NCBI RefSeq assembly: GCF_016808095.1 | Contig: NC_068980.1 | Coordinates: forward strand, 15,441,388 to 15,505,387 | Origin: Vigna angularis | Lineage: Eukaryota > Streptophyta > Magnoliopsida > Fabales > Fabaceae | DNA: 64,000 bases | Direction: 5' to 3' | Shown: positions 31,678 to 45,300 of the stretch, piece after piece | Position numbering within the stretch: position 1 is the first letter of the stretch | Layout: each line of letters begins with the position of its first letter | Made by a program: the position numbers and the translations under genes | Notes under the pieces: model-generated | The model's database searches: none | What the model was told of the DNA's origin: nothing | The model's input: only the letters and a program-made list of their open reading frames with translations

Positions 31678-32329
31678 CCATCCAAAGAAGTATCAACTTC
31701 ACTCTAAGACCAAGAAAGGGAAGTTGAATAAAGGACTTAATCTTTTCTTTCTAAAGTCTTAGAATGTTCTCTTTGCTAAATACTTTTACATTGTTTTTTG
31801 TAGAATATTAATAAAAGGGAGGAACCATGTCTATGCAACTCAAGAAGGCTGCCACGTAAGAAAACCAAAAAAGCACAAATGGACGATTGGTGCCCAATGG
31901 CCTCTGTACCACGTTCAACGCCCAAAGACATCAACTTCATCTTCTTCAATTGCTTTGTTGAATTGGCAACTATAGCTTGCTTCCCAAGCTTCTTCCATCT
32001 ATTTTATAGCATGTGCACCTTTATAATAACTTGCACAATACGTTTTAGAAGCTCTCCTTCTTCTATAAATAGAGAGTTTCATCACTTGTAAATGTAACTT
32101 GAATTGAAGTAAAGAAATGCTGCTAGTTTCCAACTATTACTCTCAAGTTCACCTCTGTGCTTTGTTATCTAGCACCTCCTCTAGCTCATTTCCCCTTTAG
32201 AAAGCCTACTGAGTTAGAAATCTTCCAAAACACTCATCCAAACACCTTCAGGCAATTTCACAAACACCTTGAGTGCATTCGGACATCCACTGTCATCTTC
32301 CATCCGCTGTCATCTTCCATCCGCTGTTA
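31678..32329 (+). other. Unassigned stretch with a TATA box (possible LTR fragment)
   Basis: No coding similarity recognised. TATAAATAG at 32064-32072 is followed by a leader-like stretch, the look of an LTR or promoter fragment. A 17-18-bp tandem copy of TGTCATCTTCCATCCGC lies at about 32289-32325, just before recognisable RNase H sequence starts, suggesting a repaired deletion junction. Confidence 0.35.
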
Positions 32330-33968
32330 TTCTCTACGTCTTGAAGCATCCTTCTACGCGTCATGGAGCTGCTTCCATCATATAGTGTATGCTTTGGAGA
32401 AATTTAGGCCCTATCTCATTGGGTCTAAGGTGATCATATACACTGACCATGCTGCCATCAAGTACTTGCTAACCAAGCCCGACTCGAAACCGCACTTGAT
32501 CAGATGGGTGCTCATGTTACAAGAATTTGATGTGGAGATCCATGACAAGAAGGGCAGTGAGAATGTAATTGTTGACCATCTATCCCGGCTCATCAATGAT
32601 GAAGTCATATGTAAGGAATAAGAGATCCGGGAATCCTTTTTAAACGAGACTCTCGTGCATATTCAACAGAGGCCATGGTTTGCTGACATGGCTAATTTCA
32701 AGGCAGTAGGAGCTATCCCAGAAGACCTATCATGGCATCAGAAAAAGAAGTTTTTGTATGATGCAAAACAATTTATCTGGGATGATCCTTTCTTGTTCAA
32801 GATTGGGGCTGACAACCTCTTGAGGCGCTGTGTAACTGATGAAGAAGCAGCAGGAATCCTTTGGCATTGTCATAACTCACCATATGGGGGACACTTCAAT
32901 GGAGAAAGAACAGCTACAAAAGTCCTTCAGTCTGGATTCTACTGGCCGACTTTGTTCAAGGATGCTCACAATCATGCCAGAAGCTGTGATAAGTGTTAGA
33001 GGACTGGGAGCATCTCAAGAAGGCATGAAATGCCACTGCAAGCCATTTTGGAGGTTGAAGTCTTTGATTGCTGGGGCATAGACTTTGTTGGCCCCCTTCC
33101 TCCATCCTTCAACAATGAGTATATTCTGGTGGTTGTTGATTATGTCAGCAAATGAGTGAAGGCAGCAGCATGCCAGAAGAATGACGCCAAGACTGTCATC
33201 CAATTCCTAAAAAGGAATATTTTCTCAAGGTTTAGGGTGCCTAGAATTCTTATTAGGGATGGAGGATCTCATTTCTGCAACTCTCAACTAGAAAAGATAC
33301 TAAACCACTATGAAGTGAAGCACAAGGTCGCTTCCCCATATCATCCTCAGACCAACGGCCAAGCCGAGGTTTCAAATAGAGAAATTAAGAGGATTCTTGA
33401 GAAAATAGTCTCTTCTTCAAGAAAAGACTGGTCAACAAAGTTGGATCATGCTTTATGCGCCTACAGAACTGCATTGAAGACACCTGTGGGAATGACTCCA
33501 TTCCAGCTAGTCTATGGAAAAGCTTGTTATCTGCCAGTGGAGATGGAACATAAAGCTTACTAGGCTTTAAAGTTTCTAAACTTTAATCCTGCCTTGTCTG
33601 TAGAGAACAGGAATCTACAACTTCAAGAGTTGGAAGAGATAAGACTAACAGCTTATAACAACTCCAAGAATTACAAGGAAAAGGTCAAGTTGTATCATGA
33701 CAAGAAGCTTCTAAAGAGAGACTTTCAACCTGACCAACAAGTTCTACTCTTCAATTCTAGATTCAAGATCTTTCAAGGCAAGTTGAAGTCAAAGTGGTCT
33801 AGACCTTTCACCATCAAGGAGATAAAGCCTTATGGAGCCATCGAATTGGTAGATCCTATCTCAGATGATCCAGAGAGAAGTTGGGTAGTAAACGAGCAGC
33901 GATTGAAACATTACTTGGGTGGTGAGATTCAACGTCTCACCACAATTATTCATCTCTCTGACCCATGA
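32330..33968 (+). pseudogene. pol: Athila-like Pol: RNase H and integrase, 5' truncated (element C)
   Basis: A single plus frame. RNase H part: [27 protein letters not shown]...DFDVEI-type segment and DHLSRL (32390-32600). Integrase: an H2C2-like zinc region (HNSPYGGHFNGERT to CDKC, 32880-32996), the core (CWGIDFVGPLPPS, IRDGGSHFCN, YHPQTNGQAEVSNREIKRILEK), and the post-core tail SRFKIFQGKLKSKWSRPFTI. Stops: TAA 32619, TAG 32997, TGA 33153 and TAG 33561; the last three replace a conserved Gln and two conserved Trp. Gag, protease and RT are missing upstream. Confidence 0.85.
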
Positions 33969-35593
33969 GCACAATGGTGTCAAGCTAATGATGTTAAACA
34001 GGCGCTTAATGGGAGGCAACCCAGTTTTCTAACCTTTCTTGTGTGATTTTGTTGTTTGAGTGTATTTTGATTGTTTGAAGTTGGTTTGATATGTTTTAAG
34101 TGCAATTTGGTTGTTGTGGAAAATGTGATGTTGATTTGGAGTTAGTAGGGTGTGACTAGTTGCATTGGTGTTATTGTTGAGTTTTGTTGTGAAAGAGTAT
34201 GTCTAAACTATTTTGATGTGCTATGCTGTGATTTAGGGTGCAAGGATGTGTTCTGAATTGGTTAGGTATGTGTTGTGTGCAGAAGCATGATCTTGACATG
34301 TATAGTTAGGTGCATTACCTCTTGCATTCATCTTTTAGATTCTTGCATTTGATTATTTTCATAGTGAAATCCTAGTGTTTTTAATTAGTATAAAAGTGAA
34401 CATGTAGCTTGATTGTGTTTGAATGGATGACAAGTGTCAAAAGTCCAAGAGCAAGGCTCCAAACTGCTGTAAAATTTCATCTGCCAGACTACCGCTCAGC
34501 TGCACCTACGCGCCATACCAGTAGAGGCCCAATTTTCCCAATTTCTGATATGGCGCTCAGCTACACAAAAACGTGCAGCCCAGTGCCAGCGACGTGTCCT
34601 GGTGCACTTAAAATTTAGCCCTAATTTCTATCATTTTCCCCTCTCTATTTCACCCCATCACCGTCACAGCCCCTGTAACCTTCACCCATTCTCATTTTTC
34701 TTCTTTCACACTTCAATCTCTTCACTTTTCACACCAAATTCACACATTCACTCACTCATTCTCCCTTTTCACTCCCTTCTCTTTTTTTTTACTCAAGCCC
34801 ATCAACTCTTGGTGCCTATAAACACCCTTGGACAAAACCCAATCTCACTTTCACTCTTCACATTTTGGACATTGTCATTCATTCAAGCTTGTTTCTACTA
34901 GTAGGTTATCTTCCTTGTGCATATTCATTCACTGTTATGTTGATGTTTTTTGTGAATTATTTTATAGGTAGAAATCTGATTTTTTTTTTCATATGCATGA
35001 ATTATTTTGAGTTCTACTCTGTTTTAGTTTGATTTTACTCTTGTTTTGAGCCATTGGGTCACTGATTTTGCACACCCAAGGGAGCAGAAGCTCACGGTCA
35101 CACACCAGGGCATAAAACCCCTCTATCAAGTACCGCTTGAGCTGCACACAACCCGTGCAGCCCACCGCTAGCGCCGCAGGGCAGTTCCCTTTCCCTTTGA
35201 GGCATTTTGATCTGGTTTGAGCAAAGCTTATGGCTAGCCTTAGTTGTTGCATGTTATTGTTAAGCTAGTTGTTCATATATCACTGGATGTGTGATGATTT
35301 GTCAATGCCAAGTTCACTGTCACGCACCAGGGCTTGAAAAACCATTCTTCGGTGCCGCTCAGCTGCCTAAAACCCGTGCAGCCCAGCGCTGGCGCTGTAG
35401 GGCAGCTTTTTAATTTGTTTTTGCTTTGCACTCTGGTTCTGTTTAAGTTGGGCTTGCTGCTAGCCCTCTATTCTCCATGTTCTTCCCAGTTATATGAGGC
35501 AACACTAATGGTTATGTGCTGAGTTTTTGTTCAAAAATGTTTTCCCACACTAACCATGAAAAGCTCCTTTCATTTGTTTATGTTTTATGCAGT
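33969..35593 (+). other. Post-pol spacer of element C
   Basis: Begins with the lineage motif TGGGAGGCAACCCA (about 34012-34025), also a small hairpin. There is no further stem-loop series as in elements A and B. LTR-like motifs (ACCGCTCAGCTGCA, GCGCTCAGCT, CCGTGCAGCCCA) are scattered at 34485-34600, 35125-35170 and 35350-35400. A pyrimidine-rich block is at 34620-34800. TTTTATGCAG just before the next ATG resembles an intron acceptor. Confidence 0.5.
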
Positions 35594-36671
35594 ATGGCTT
35601 CTGCATCAGGCTCCAAACGAGTAAAGATGACTATTAGGCAATCTTCAAGAGGTCAAAAGAGAAAAGAAAAGTTCTACTTTAATAAGTTTTTGACTAAGCA
35701 AAGCAGAAGAAGATAGAGCAATTTGGGCACCTACCCTGAACCGGCAACCATAGCCATAATAAAGGAGTTTTACGCCAATGCATGAATCTTTTCAGATAGT
35801 GATATTCCTTTCATGAGTTATGTAAGGGGCAAGAGAATCCCTTATGATGCTGATACAATTAACTCCTTCCTTGAAACTGAATGGAACGGGGGAGACACTT
35901 TGTGTCAGTACGCCCAATTACTAGAAGAGGATGTTGATTATCAAGCTATCGAGAGAGTCATTTGTCGTCTAGGGGGTACATTCAGACGCAATAGACAAGG
36001 ACAACCTGTGCACATTAGGAGATCTGACTTAACACCTTTGAGCAAGATGTGGATGACGCTTATGCTCTCCAACATCTCTCCCTGCTCTCATGTTTCTAAT
36101 CTTACTGTAAGTCGATCTCTCATACTGTCTAGCATCCTCACCAGAAAGACAATCAATTTGGGCAGTCTTATCTCAAAAGAAATACATCAATGTGGCCATA
36201 CAGCGGGTCTTAAAGCTCCCCTTGGACCTTCCTCTCTTGTTACTCACCTATGCCAGCTAGCAAGGGTTGATGTCTCCACCCCACCTTTTGAACGACCACC
36301 TAAAACCATTGACTTTTTTTTATATGCAGTATTGCATTCCTGATGTTGATGGTCCGTTTGCACCACCTCCACCACTACCCGCACACCAGTGTGCCCGACC
36401 ACTTGCTGCGACTCAGCCTGACTTACTCCCCTACTTGACATTCATTCATAGGGGGCAGCTTGCCACTTCTCGGATGCTTCGTGAGCTTACTTGTGCCATG
36501 CATGAGCTGAACATGATTTCCGCTGCTGAGTTTGATGAGTATGTTGCTTGGCCTGGAGACCATTCTCATCCTACTTGGGGAGGTGGAGCAGCAACCGATG
36601 ATGATATTGATGAAGATGAGCAAGAAGAAGAGGATGATGATTCTGAAGAGAGTGATGACAGTGTTTCATGA
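35594..36671 (+). pseudogene. Envelope-position ORF (putative plant transposon protein domain) of element C
   Basis: Starts MASASGSKRVKM, parallel to the start of the minus-strand copy at 25872. Shared features: IKEFYANA, SYVRGKRIPYDADTINSFLE, PCSHVSNLTVSRSLIL, KAPLGPSSLVTHLCQLA, then RGQLATSRML and an acidic tail (EDEQEEEDDDSEESDD) ending with TGA at 36671. Stops near 35714 and 35783 and a frameshift near 36300 break it. Function of the family unknown. Position matches env of retroviruses, but I see no clear membrane segment. Confidence 0.65.
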
Positions 36672-37940
36672 GATTGAGCTAGAAGCTTCTCTACTTTTAA
36701 CAGGACCTTTTATTTTTCTTTCTTTTGTTTTGCTTTCTAGTCTCACTTTTAAACTATGTTGAAATTTAAGTTCTTAGTTTAGGATTGAATGAACATTTTG
36801 CTTTTTAGTGTGTGAAGATGTTTAAGTTATCTGGCTTGATAGACTGTGTTGATCCATGATGCTCATGCTTGAATATGAAGTGATTCTTGAGATGGTTCAA
36901 GTTAGTTCAAATTGTGGTTGCTTTCTTCATGAAAATTTTGAGAATGCTCTATGTTTAACTGCGATCAATGTTTATGCCAGTTGCTTGATGATGTTTGTGG
37001 AACCTTGAGTTAACCTTGTGAGATGTTGTGCCTTAGATTTTTCTTGTGAATTCTATCATGTTAGATCACAATTGACTTTGCTTGAGTTTCTCTGAATTGA
37101 ATCATTTGCTTGCTTGTTACACATGATCAAGGTCATCTTACTCTTCTACCTCTTTGACATGTCTGAGCCAAATAAGCCAATACTAACCCCTTCAACCTTA
37201 ATGAAAGATGTCTTCCCTCTTTGAACCTCAAGTCTAATGAAAATTCCCTGATATCCCTACCTTGAGCAAAATAGAGTAATCATTTGTACTACAGGAGAAT
37301 GGTTTAAGTTTGGGGGAGTTTATTCTGCAAGGGTGTATTGAGAAAAAAAATGAGGAAAAAGAAGAAAGAAAAAGAATAAGAAAAAGAACTAAATGCAAGA
37401 AAGTTGGGATTTAAGTTTGAAATTGGTTGTAATCTAAGTGAAGCAAAAGAGAAACTTATGTGCATGATTTGAAACTGTTTAATCTCTTAAGCTCAAGGTG
37501 TTTTGTTATCTAGAAAAACCATGTTTCTTTCTTAGCCCAACCACGATACAAGCCAATCAAAGTCCTTGTGATGCTAACTTGCTTGTGAATGTGTTTAATT
37601 TGGTTGAAACGAAAAGCAAAGTTGATTTGTGTGACATTGTGATGGTAGAGTGATTGACACACATCCTTATACACTAGTGCATTAGAGTGAAACACTATCT
37701 TGAGTGAGGAATGGTTCTACATAATTTAGTAAAGTATTATGCCATGACTGTTGATCTCTTATAAACTATGGCATTTGATTGATTAAATGTATTGTGAGCA
37801 CCACAGTGGAAGGCTAATATGTTACACATTTCTAGTCGTTTCAAGTTAAGCGAGTAGTATGAATTCTACAATGTTTTTGAAAAGAATTATTTTGTGTTAA
37901 AGACAGAAATACCTTTTGCTTGAGGACAAGCAAGGTTCCA
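36672..37940 (+). other. 3' untranslated region of element C
   Basis: Non-coding, with a purine-rich block (GAAAAAGAAG type, 37345-37390) and GCTTGAGGACAAGC (about 37918-37931) near the polypurine tract, as in the sister elements. Confidence 0.55.
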
Positions 37941-37953
37941 AGTTAGGGGGAGT
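37941..37953 (+). other. Polypurine tract of element C
   Basis: AGTTAGGGGGAGT directly precedes the LTR start TGATAATG. Confidence 0.75.
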
Positions 37954-39291
37954 TGATAATGTTGAATTTTACCTATATTTCTTTTATGAATAAGTAAACA
38001 AAATCAACTCTTTCTTAGCTTTCTACCTTCTTTATGCCTCATTTGGTTGTGTTTCTAAGTAGTTACATCTTAAGTTGTATTGATTTAATTTCATCACTAA
38101 TCTCCACTTTTGACTATGTTTAGATCACTCACATGAAGCTTGTGTGCCAATCCAAAGAATCAAAGAACCATAGAAGCAAGAAGAAGTGTGAAAAGAAGAA
38201 CATTGAGCATAAATGTTGTGGCTGGGGTGTAGCTGGCGTGCAGTTGAGCCCCATTCAACTCGACTTGCTGCCATTGGGGTGCAGCTGGAGTGCAACTGAG
38301 CGCCTTCTCTCTGCATTGTTGCTGCTGGGGTGCAGTTGGGTTGCAATTGAGCGCTTTGTTACTGGAATGCTGTCGTTGGGGTGCAGCAGAGCGGTGGCAA
38401 TGCTGATGTGGCAAAGTTGGTCTATTTAACTCAGAAACGCGAAGAACTTTGGATCTTTTGACACCTAGACACGTTTTCTCTCATTTGGAGCACTTGGAGG
38501 TGAGCTAGGAGTTGTGGGAACAGTCCATCTTCTTCCTTGGGTCTTCTTCCTTCTTCCATTTCCACCATTGTTGTAAACTCAAGCTCTCCATTCATGGAGA
38601 GCTAGTTTTATTATTGTTGGGGGATTAATGTAGCCACTGAAATCTTATGTAAACTACTTTATTTTGAATGAATATATGCCTTTTTCATTGATTGTGAGTG
38701 TTTAATTCCTTTTCTTAATGCTTGTTGTGAAGTAGCTACTCATGACACGATTTTAGGGTTTGCTTGATATTGGGAAATGTTGGGGAAATCTGAACTTGGA
38801 TTAAACACCTAAAGGAAATAGTATTTAGAGATAGAACTAGGACCTTTGGTTGTCTTAAATCTCAATTCTTAATGCGGAAATAATTGTTAGGTCTTCCAAG
38901 GGATTGGAGCCTAATAAAGAAGTCTAGGCTCTCTCTACCAAGGGATTAGGTTTGAGTAATTTAGTAGATTGACATTGGCATATTAATGAAGAGGAAGTGA
39001 ATTTCTTTACATAAGAATGAAGTAGGTGAAATCATACCCCCAACAATACCATTCCATATCATTTCAAATCTTACCATTTCCAAGTGTTTGAGTATCAAAA
39101 AGATCACTTTTATCAGTTACTTTGCATGTTTACTTTAATTGCACAAAAACCTAAATTATTAAGCATTCTTTAGTCTAAGTTAGTTGGAAATTATACGATT
39201 GTTTGGTGACATGAGTCTCTTGGAAAACGATATCCGGTCTTACTGGTTTTATTACTTGAAACGATTTGATATACTTGCCAAAGTCTCAACA
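37954..39291 (+). repeat. 3' LTR of element C
   Basis: 1338 bp, TGATAATGTTG to AAGTCTCAACA. The TATA-like CTATTTAA is near 38421-38428. Upstream is a 190-bp block of GGGGTGCAGCTGG / TTGAGCGC repeats (38215-38405) in the U3 position. The 3' part has the family block that reads GGTAAGACCAAGTATCGTTC in reverse. No hairpin at the U3 end and no matching 5' LTR in the window. Confidence 0.75.
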
Positions 39292-40019
39292 ATAACACAT
39301 TATATGATCATCGTCAATAATTTATTTACAAACACACAAAAACAAACATGTGTAAGGTACGCTACCAATAAAAAAATCATAAAAACAAGATACATACATA
39401 TTAATTATATCAACTATAATCAAACACCTCATACATATAAATAATAACAATAGAGTTCCTAATTTCTAAACAAACAATTTAATCATCTTAAATTACTTGA
39501 TCCTCGATCTTCAGTCCTAGATCCTCAATGTCATCACGAACATCATAAACATAAACTAAGCGTCAATCTCTAAACACAAGTCTCACTAGATCTCTTGTTT
39601 CAAGCCTAGGGTTCACTAGATTTTTTCCAAAACCTAACGAAAGCGCAAATCGAGCTAAGAAAGTTCTCATGCCCACAAGCATTAAGAGTAAAAACAAGAA
39701 ATTAACATTTAAATGAAGATGCATATATAAAATCAAAGCATTTATAAGGTACAAAAGAGTTCAATAGTTAAATCTACCCCAAACAAGATGGGTTTGGCTC
39801 TTCAATTTCATGGAGATCCTCAAAGCTTACAAAAATGGAAGATGGAAGAAGGAGACCCAAGGAAGGAGAAGAAGATGTTCCTACATTCCCCAAGTAGCCT
39901 TCATGAGCTCCAAAGGTGAAGTCGAGCCTCCACACCGCGTCCTTGAGCTTCAACTATGGTGTCCACACCATCATGCCACTTTCTATATTGGTTGAATCTA
40001 GAACCCGCATGAAAAGTTT
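39292..40019. other. AT-rich intergenic stretch
   Basis: No gene, LTR or tandem repeat recognised. Short ORFs lack codon structure or similarity I can name. Confidence 0.5.
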
Positions 40020-40115
40020 TACAATATTTACAGTTATGTCACTACGCTACTTTTTATATAGGATGGATCATAACCAGTATAAAAAGTATTTATAAAAGTA
40101 TTTTTTGCATTAGTG
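40020..40115. mobile_element. Possible CACTA-type terminal fragment
   Basis: The stretch ends ATTTTTTGCATTAGTG at 40115, the reverse complement of a CACTAATGCAAAAAA-type terminus, preceded by inverted copies of CTTTTTATA / TATAAAAAG. The opposite end was not found. Confidence 0.35.
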
Positions 40116-40336
40116 ATATGAAGATGCAACTATGATCAAAAGCATATTAGATAACACAAAATCAATAGTTGAGTTCAGAAATAGTAACATTAGCTAACTA
40201 TTGGGGTTTGAAATCCTAATTATATACTACTCCAAAAGAAGGTATAATGGATGAAAGATTGTAAATATTGAATGCAAGACTCACAACTACCATAATCAAT
40301 TAAAAAATAATAATATACAGATCAATGATATCCTTC

Positions 40337-40690
40337 AATTTAGTAGTACCTTCCTTAGATTCCATAAAACTGCGAGTATATCAAATATCATCTTTCTCGT
40401 TGCCAAATCATCGTCGTCAGTGAAATCCCACTCATCCCACCATGTTTCCTTGTGCATTAGGACAACCTCAACGATCTTCATTCCTTGTGATGACACACCA
40501 ACGATTGACAAGGGTGACAAGGCGTTAAGAATCCATTGGTTGAATGAGACTGTCACTGGAAAGTCCTAAAGACCTAACCTGTAAACACCAATGTCTACAT
40601 CTCTAATCACTCCCAACAATGTGAAAACCTCACTCAGAGTTGGGTTTTTAAAGGCCATATGATATGACGAATGAAGGTATCAGAAATTGG
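40337..40690 (-). pseudogene. Unrecognised gene fragment
   Basis: Minus strand. 40660-40580 reads PTLSEVFTLLGVIRDVDIGVYRLGL, and 40556-40337 reads an open stretch with HKETWWDEWDFTDDDDLATRKMIFDILAVLWNLRK, in a different frame after a stop. The composition looks protein-coding (regular amphipathic spacing, Trp-rich) but I cannot name the family. It may be a captured or degraded host exon. Confidence 0.3.
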
Positions 40691-42203
40691 GACTTTACAA
40701 ATGAAGAACTTGAGGCACATTTTGGGAAAATTGAGGGTTTTTGGGAAGACGAGGCCATGAAAAATGAAACTTCTTTTAAAATCGAGGAAACACCTTCCTT
40801 GAATCTTGAAATTTCATTTTAATTCACCTACTCAATTACTAGTGGCTCACATATGTTAGTAAACAACTACAACCTTATTGACGAGTTATGAAATATCAAA
40901 ATTCATCAATAATTCTCCTTGGTAATTACATATTATTAACAAATTTTTATCCTGTAAGAAATTTTCGTTGATGAATATAGTATTTTTAGTGTTATTTAAG
41001 AAACGTTTTATAGATATTTTCATTGGATTTGACAAAAAATTTAATGCCCATTTTACTAATAAATCTATTGATAAATTTAAAAAAAAATAGTGATAGATGT
41101 TATATATAAGCAGAATTTGCCGATGAATTTTAATGATCAAAATCCATAACAAATGACAACAACTTTGATACCTAGGTGACGAATTATTAAAACATTCAAT
41201 TATTAATAGATTTAATGACAAATCCATATTAATTGAAATACATATCATTAATAAAAAAAATACTAAAATATGTTTATTAAGAATTTTTTAACTTTTGCAA
41301 AACTTTTTCTTGATTAATGTAACCAATATTATTTTGAATTGATCTTGAATAAAATTACTTAGGTTGCCATTGAACAAGAATATTTTTATGGTCTTGATGA
41401 TTGAGGGGTTTTGCTAACTTTTTTGTAATCAATGTTGACTAAAAAAATTTTCGAATTGACATTGGTAAAAATATAATTCTAATTAATGTTGACTTAATGT
41501 TTTTTTTACATAACATTAATATAAAAATAAAAAACTATTGAAAAAAAAAACCATTTTTGTAGATAAAAAATCATTTCAAATATCGATAAAAAAAATAATC
41601 ACAACAAACATCTAACATCTATTAAAGAAAAGGTTGATTCGCACCTAAATAGATAGTCTCCTTAACATTGATTGAAAAAACTCAAACTAATATCAAACAA
41701 GAAATAACAATTATTTAAAAAAACAATATTCTAACAACTTAAATCATATAATAACTTTTTTATTAATATCAATAAAAATAATAAGTAGACGTAAAAAAAT
41801 CATCTCGACAATTTCTCTCTCTTAATCAACTCGATAATATCCAAAACCTTTTCTAATTTTAAGCTATTTAATTATTTAATAAATTCTTAGAATTGCAATT
41901 TCTTTTTAAATTCCTTATCCACACCACACATCTTATTATAAAGAATTTCAAATTCTCTAAAAAAAACTAAATTACTCTCTTAAAATTCTTTATCCAAATA
42001 CATGTACTAATATAATTATCATAGCTAAATGATTGATTAATAAGAGATAATTAAAGAACATATTAAAAGTTACTATAATATTTTTATGAAATTTAAAATA
42101 TGAATAGCATTCCTTACTATATATGTTGAAATCTTAAACGTTACAAAGTGAACTATAGGAAACTTCTTAGCAATTTAAGAAATACTAACAACTGAGTTTA
42201 AGT
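40691..42203. other. AT-rich intergenic stretch
   Basis: Very AT-rich, with many homopolymer runs and echoes of AATTGATGTTGAC / ATTAATGTTGACT (41420-41495) that may be an old tandem repeat. No coding region recognised. Confidence 0.5.
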
Positions 42204-42209
42204 TTTATT
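42204..42209 (-). terminator. Candidate poly(A) signal of the exchanger gene
   Basis: AATAAA on the minus strand about 150 bases after the stop codon. Plant signals are loose, so this is only a candidate. Confidence 0.3.
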
Positions 42210-42359
42210 CATTTTCATAGTACTAAGATAAAAATTGACTCTATTTATATATTCTAAATTAATATTATCTCTCTTTTGGATAAATATCTAACAATCAGGA
42301 ATGCCACACAATGTTCAACATTATCCATTTGCATCCACATGTTTTCTCCGAAAGAATCA

Positions 42360-45300
42360 CTAAACATAATTGAGAACATCTTTGAGAAGAAAGACCAAAA
42401 GCAATGCTATGAGGTACATGAAGTATGCAGCGAAGGATGTCCAAAGAGGAAAAGTGGGGCGAAAAGTAGCAGCGAGGCCCATTACTGCACAAACTATTGC
42501 CACAACCAGTACATCAGCTGAGAATTGCCAAGTGATCTCACGAATGTATATCAGAATAGAGATCACCACAAAGCCCAAAATGTTGTTCATGAACACTGCA
42601 CCATAAATCTGCATGCATTCACCCAAAATCTTCACATAACATATATATATAATCTACAACAACCTATATATTTTGAGAATAACTGTGCCGCCATGCTTGT
42701 ATCCATGTGTTAGATTGATGAAAATTTTGGAAAGTCCTACATCACTTAATATCAGTGGAGGAACTTTGAAGTAGGAGGCATTGGCCCCACAATTTTTTTT
42801 TTCTATATATAAAAATTAATATACAAATAAAATTATTTCTTTTAAATTTTAGTATATTTATGTCTTTGACACTTCCATAACTTTTGCACATTTATCTTGA
42901 CACTTCCAAAATATTTTTTTTTAAATTTGTTCATGTCTACGATAAGCAATGGAGCGGGTGATAAGCAATGGGGCAGGAGCTATATAATGAACTTAATGTT
43001 CATGATATTTAAATACCTAAGTAAAAAACATTTTAAGTTTGTATTTGATTTTTTTTTATATTTTTGTAGTAGAATGTTGTAAAATTAGATTAAATTTTTG
43101 CTTTAGAGAATGTGAATGTACTTAGTATTAAAGGATATAAGAGAGTTGTCTATATATTATAAAATTTTTCACATAGTATTATTTTCTGATTGTCATTAGA
43201 CATGTGGTTTTTATCTGGTTTTAGAGTTTTCACATATTATTGTGTTGATTGTGTTTAGGGTATTTCTCGGGATAAAAGACAGTGATGATCTTCATTATCT
43301 TTTTTCCATGATTATCAACATGTATTGTATTTATGCACCATATATTAGCATGGAAAGAAGTGAAAGTAGCACAAGAAGATGAAAAGTAACCTCGTATATT
43401 GTCTGAGAAGTATTGCTGCTCTTCTTATGGCTAGCTTCTTTGATTGCTGAGGTTGCTTCTCTAAAATTTGTAGCCAGGGGGACTAAAATGAATGAGATGA
43501 AAAACGATGAAATTCCTGCTTCTTCAGAGAATTGTTGAACACTAGCTATTAAAGGTTCTGCAAGAAGAGCCAGCATAGTAACCCCCAACACCACATATCC
43601 AATAGCCGTCAACCATGCAGAAGCGCCATTGGTTGGATTCTCTTCCATTACCTTTTCAACATCTTCCCAGGTCTAATACACAATCATTAAAGAGATCAAG
43701 TGTAAATGTATGTTCTTGATCAAGTGTTTGGCCTAAAAGAAAGAAGAAAAATTGAAAGTGGTAAATTTTTTAGTAACGGAAGAATGGAATACTTGATGAT
43801 TTCCCTGAGATGAAGATTTTGATTTAGCAGCTTGGCTGGAATTTGAGTTCATCCATTTTGCAAAACCTTCAATAAACTCGGTCTCACTAATTTCATCATC
43901 TCGGTTGACATCAAGATCTTGAGCAAGTTTTGCAACTGCCTCCTCAGCATCTACAAACTTGTTAAAGTGGATGTCCTTTACTACTCTTTCCAGTTCAGAT
44001 CTTGAAATGTGGTTATCCCTGTTGACATCAATTTCCTCAAACAGCCTGTTGCATCAGTGTCCACAGAACAAGCAAAAATAGTTAAAATAACATATAGTAT
44101 TTTGTTGTGGCATTAGTACACAACTAAATCTCATTAGCTTTCGATTTGAACATTTAATATCTGTGATTATGATATTTGATATTGTCGCATAGCTGAAGTC
44201 TGTAAACATATAATTAATTTAGTTCTACTACTAAATTGCAGTTTGCCTACCATACTGAAGTAAATTTCTTCGTAAATGATTGGTGTAATTCTACTTAAAG
44301 ATGATTAGTACAATTTTCTTAGCTGCATCAATCATTTAAGATCGAGTTGTTAAGTTTCACAACCAACTCTAGTAAATATGGCAAATAAGATCAACATGTG
44401 GACCTTCTGATTGCAGTTTTGTCAGGTGTACCATCATCATTCTGCAGCCTGCCAACCATATCATTCTGAGCATGCTTTAAGACTTCAGATATAAGATGTT
44501 CCTTCAATTCACGTTCCTTTCTCACGTGTTCAATCCATGGCTTGATAAAAGTCTGTTCATAAAACAACAAAATGAATATGCTTAGTTAGCAGGGTGAACA
44601 TTACTTGGGATGATAAGAAAAAAAGAAAATCCCATTGCAATTATTATTGACTAAAGTCTAACATTTAATGTTAAAAAATTGACTTTAAACCTAACTCAAT
44701 CCTATAAAAACCAGTTTGTAAGATGAGGTTTTCACTTACTTATATATTACGAAATTGTCTTATCTCTAATCAATATAGGATTTCCAAGATGTTATTTGCA
44801 CAATAAATTTCTCAGCTAAGAGAGAAAGAAATAGATAAATATGATTTGACAACTAAGATGAAATAAGAGAGAGATGGAAGCAGAAAATTCTGTTGTATGA
44901 ATAACACTTGTTTAATAAATATCAATAGATTTTACTAGAAAACTGTCATTTATGGCAATCAAGTCATATCTAGCATTAGACTATATATACCTGATACATT
45001 TTGTTCAAAGATTGTTTTGGAAGGTATTGTCTATCCAAGGCATGCTTTGTTTGGTTAATGTATTCTGTTAAACCAGTGACAAACTCTTCCTTGGTTATAA
45101 TTTGGTCACCATTTCTGTCAAAAACTTTTAACAAGTCTGCTATCTGTTCTTCTTTGATATTTGTGTCAGTCAATTTGTTCCCAAAGAACAGTTCTTTAAC
45201 TTCAGAAGCTAACAAGTCCTTGCCCCCGTGCTGGCTAATTTCATGATACAACCTGCTTGGCAAGTACCATCGGTAATGTACACAATGATTGTTCAGAAAA

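Noticed and set aside
32157..32329. Start of the Pol reading frame at 32157
   Set aside because: The frame is open but shows no similarity to Pol before about 32330; it looks like unrelated sequence joined at a deletion.
38125..38429. Small ORFs on both strands in the LTR of element C
   Set aside because: They fall in the GGGGTGCAGCTGG repeat block of U3 and have no independent support.
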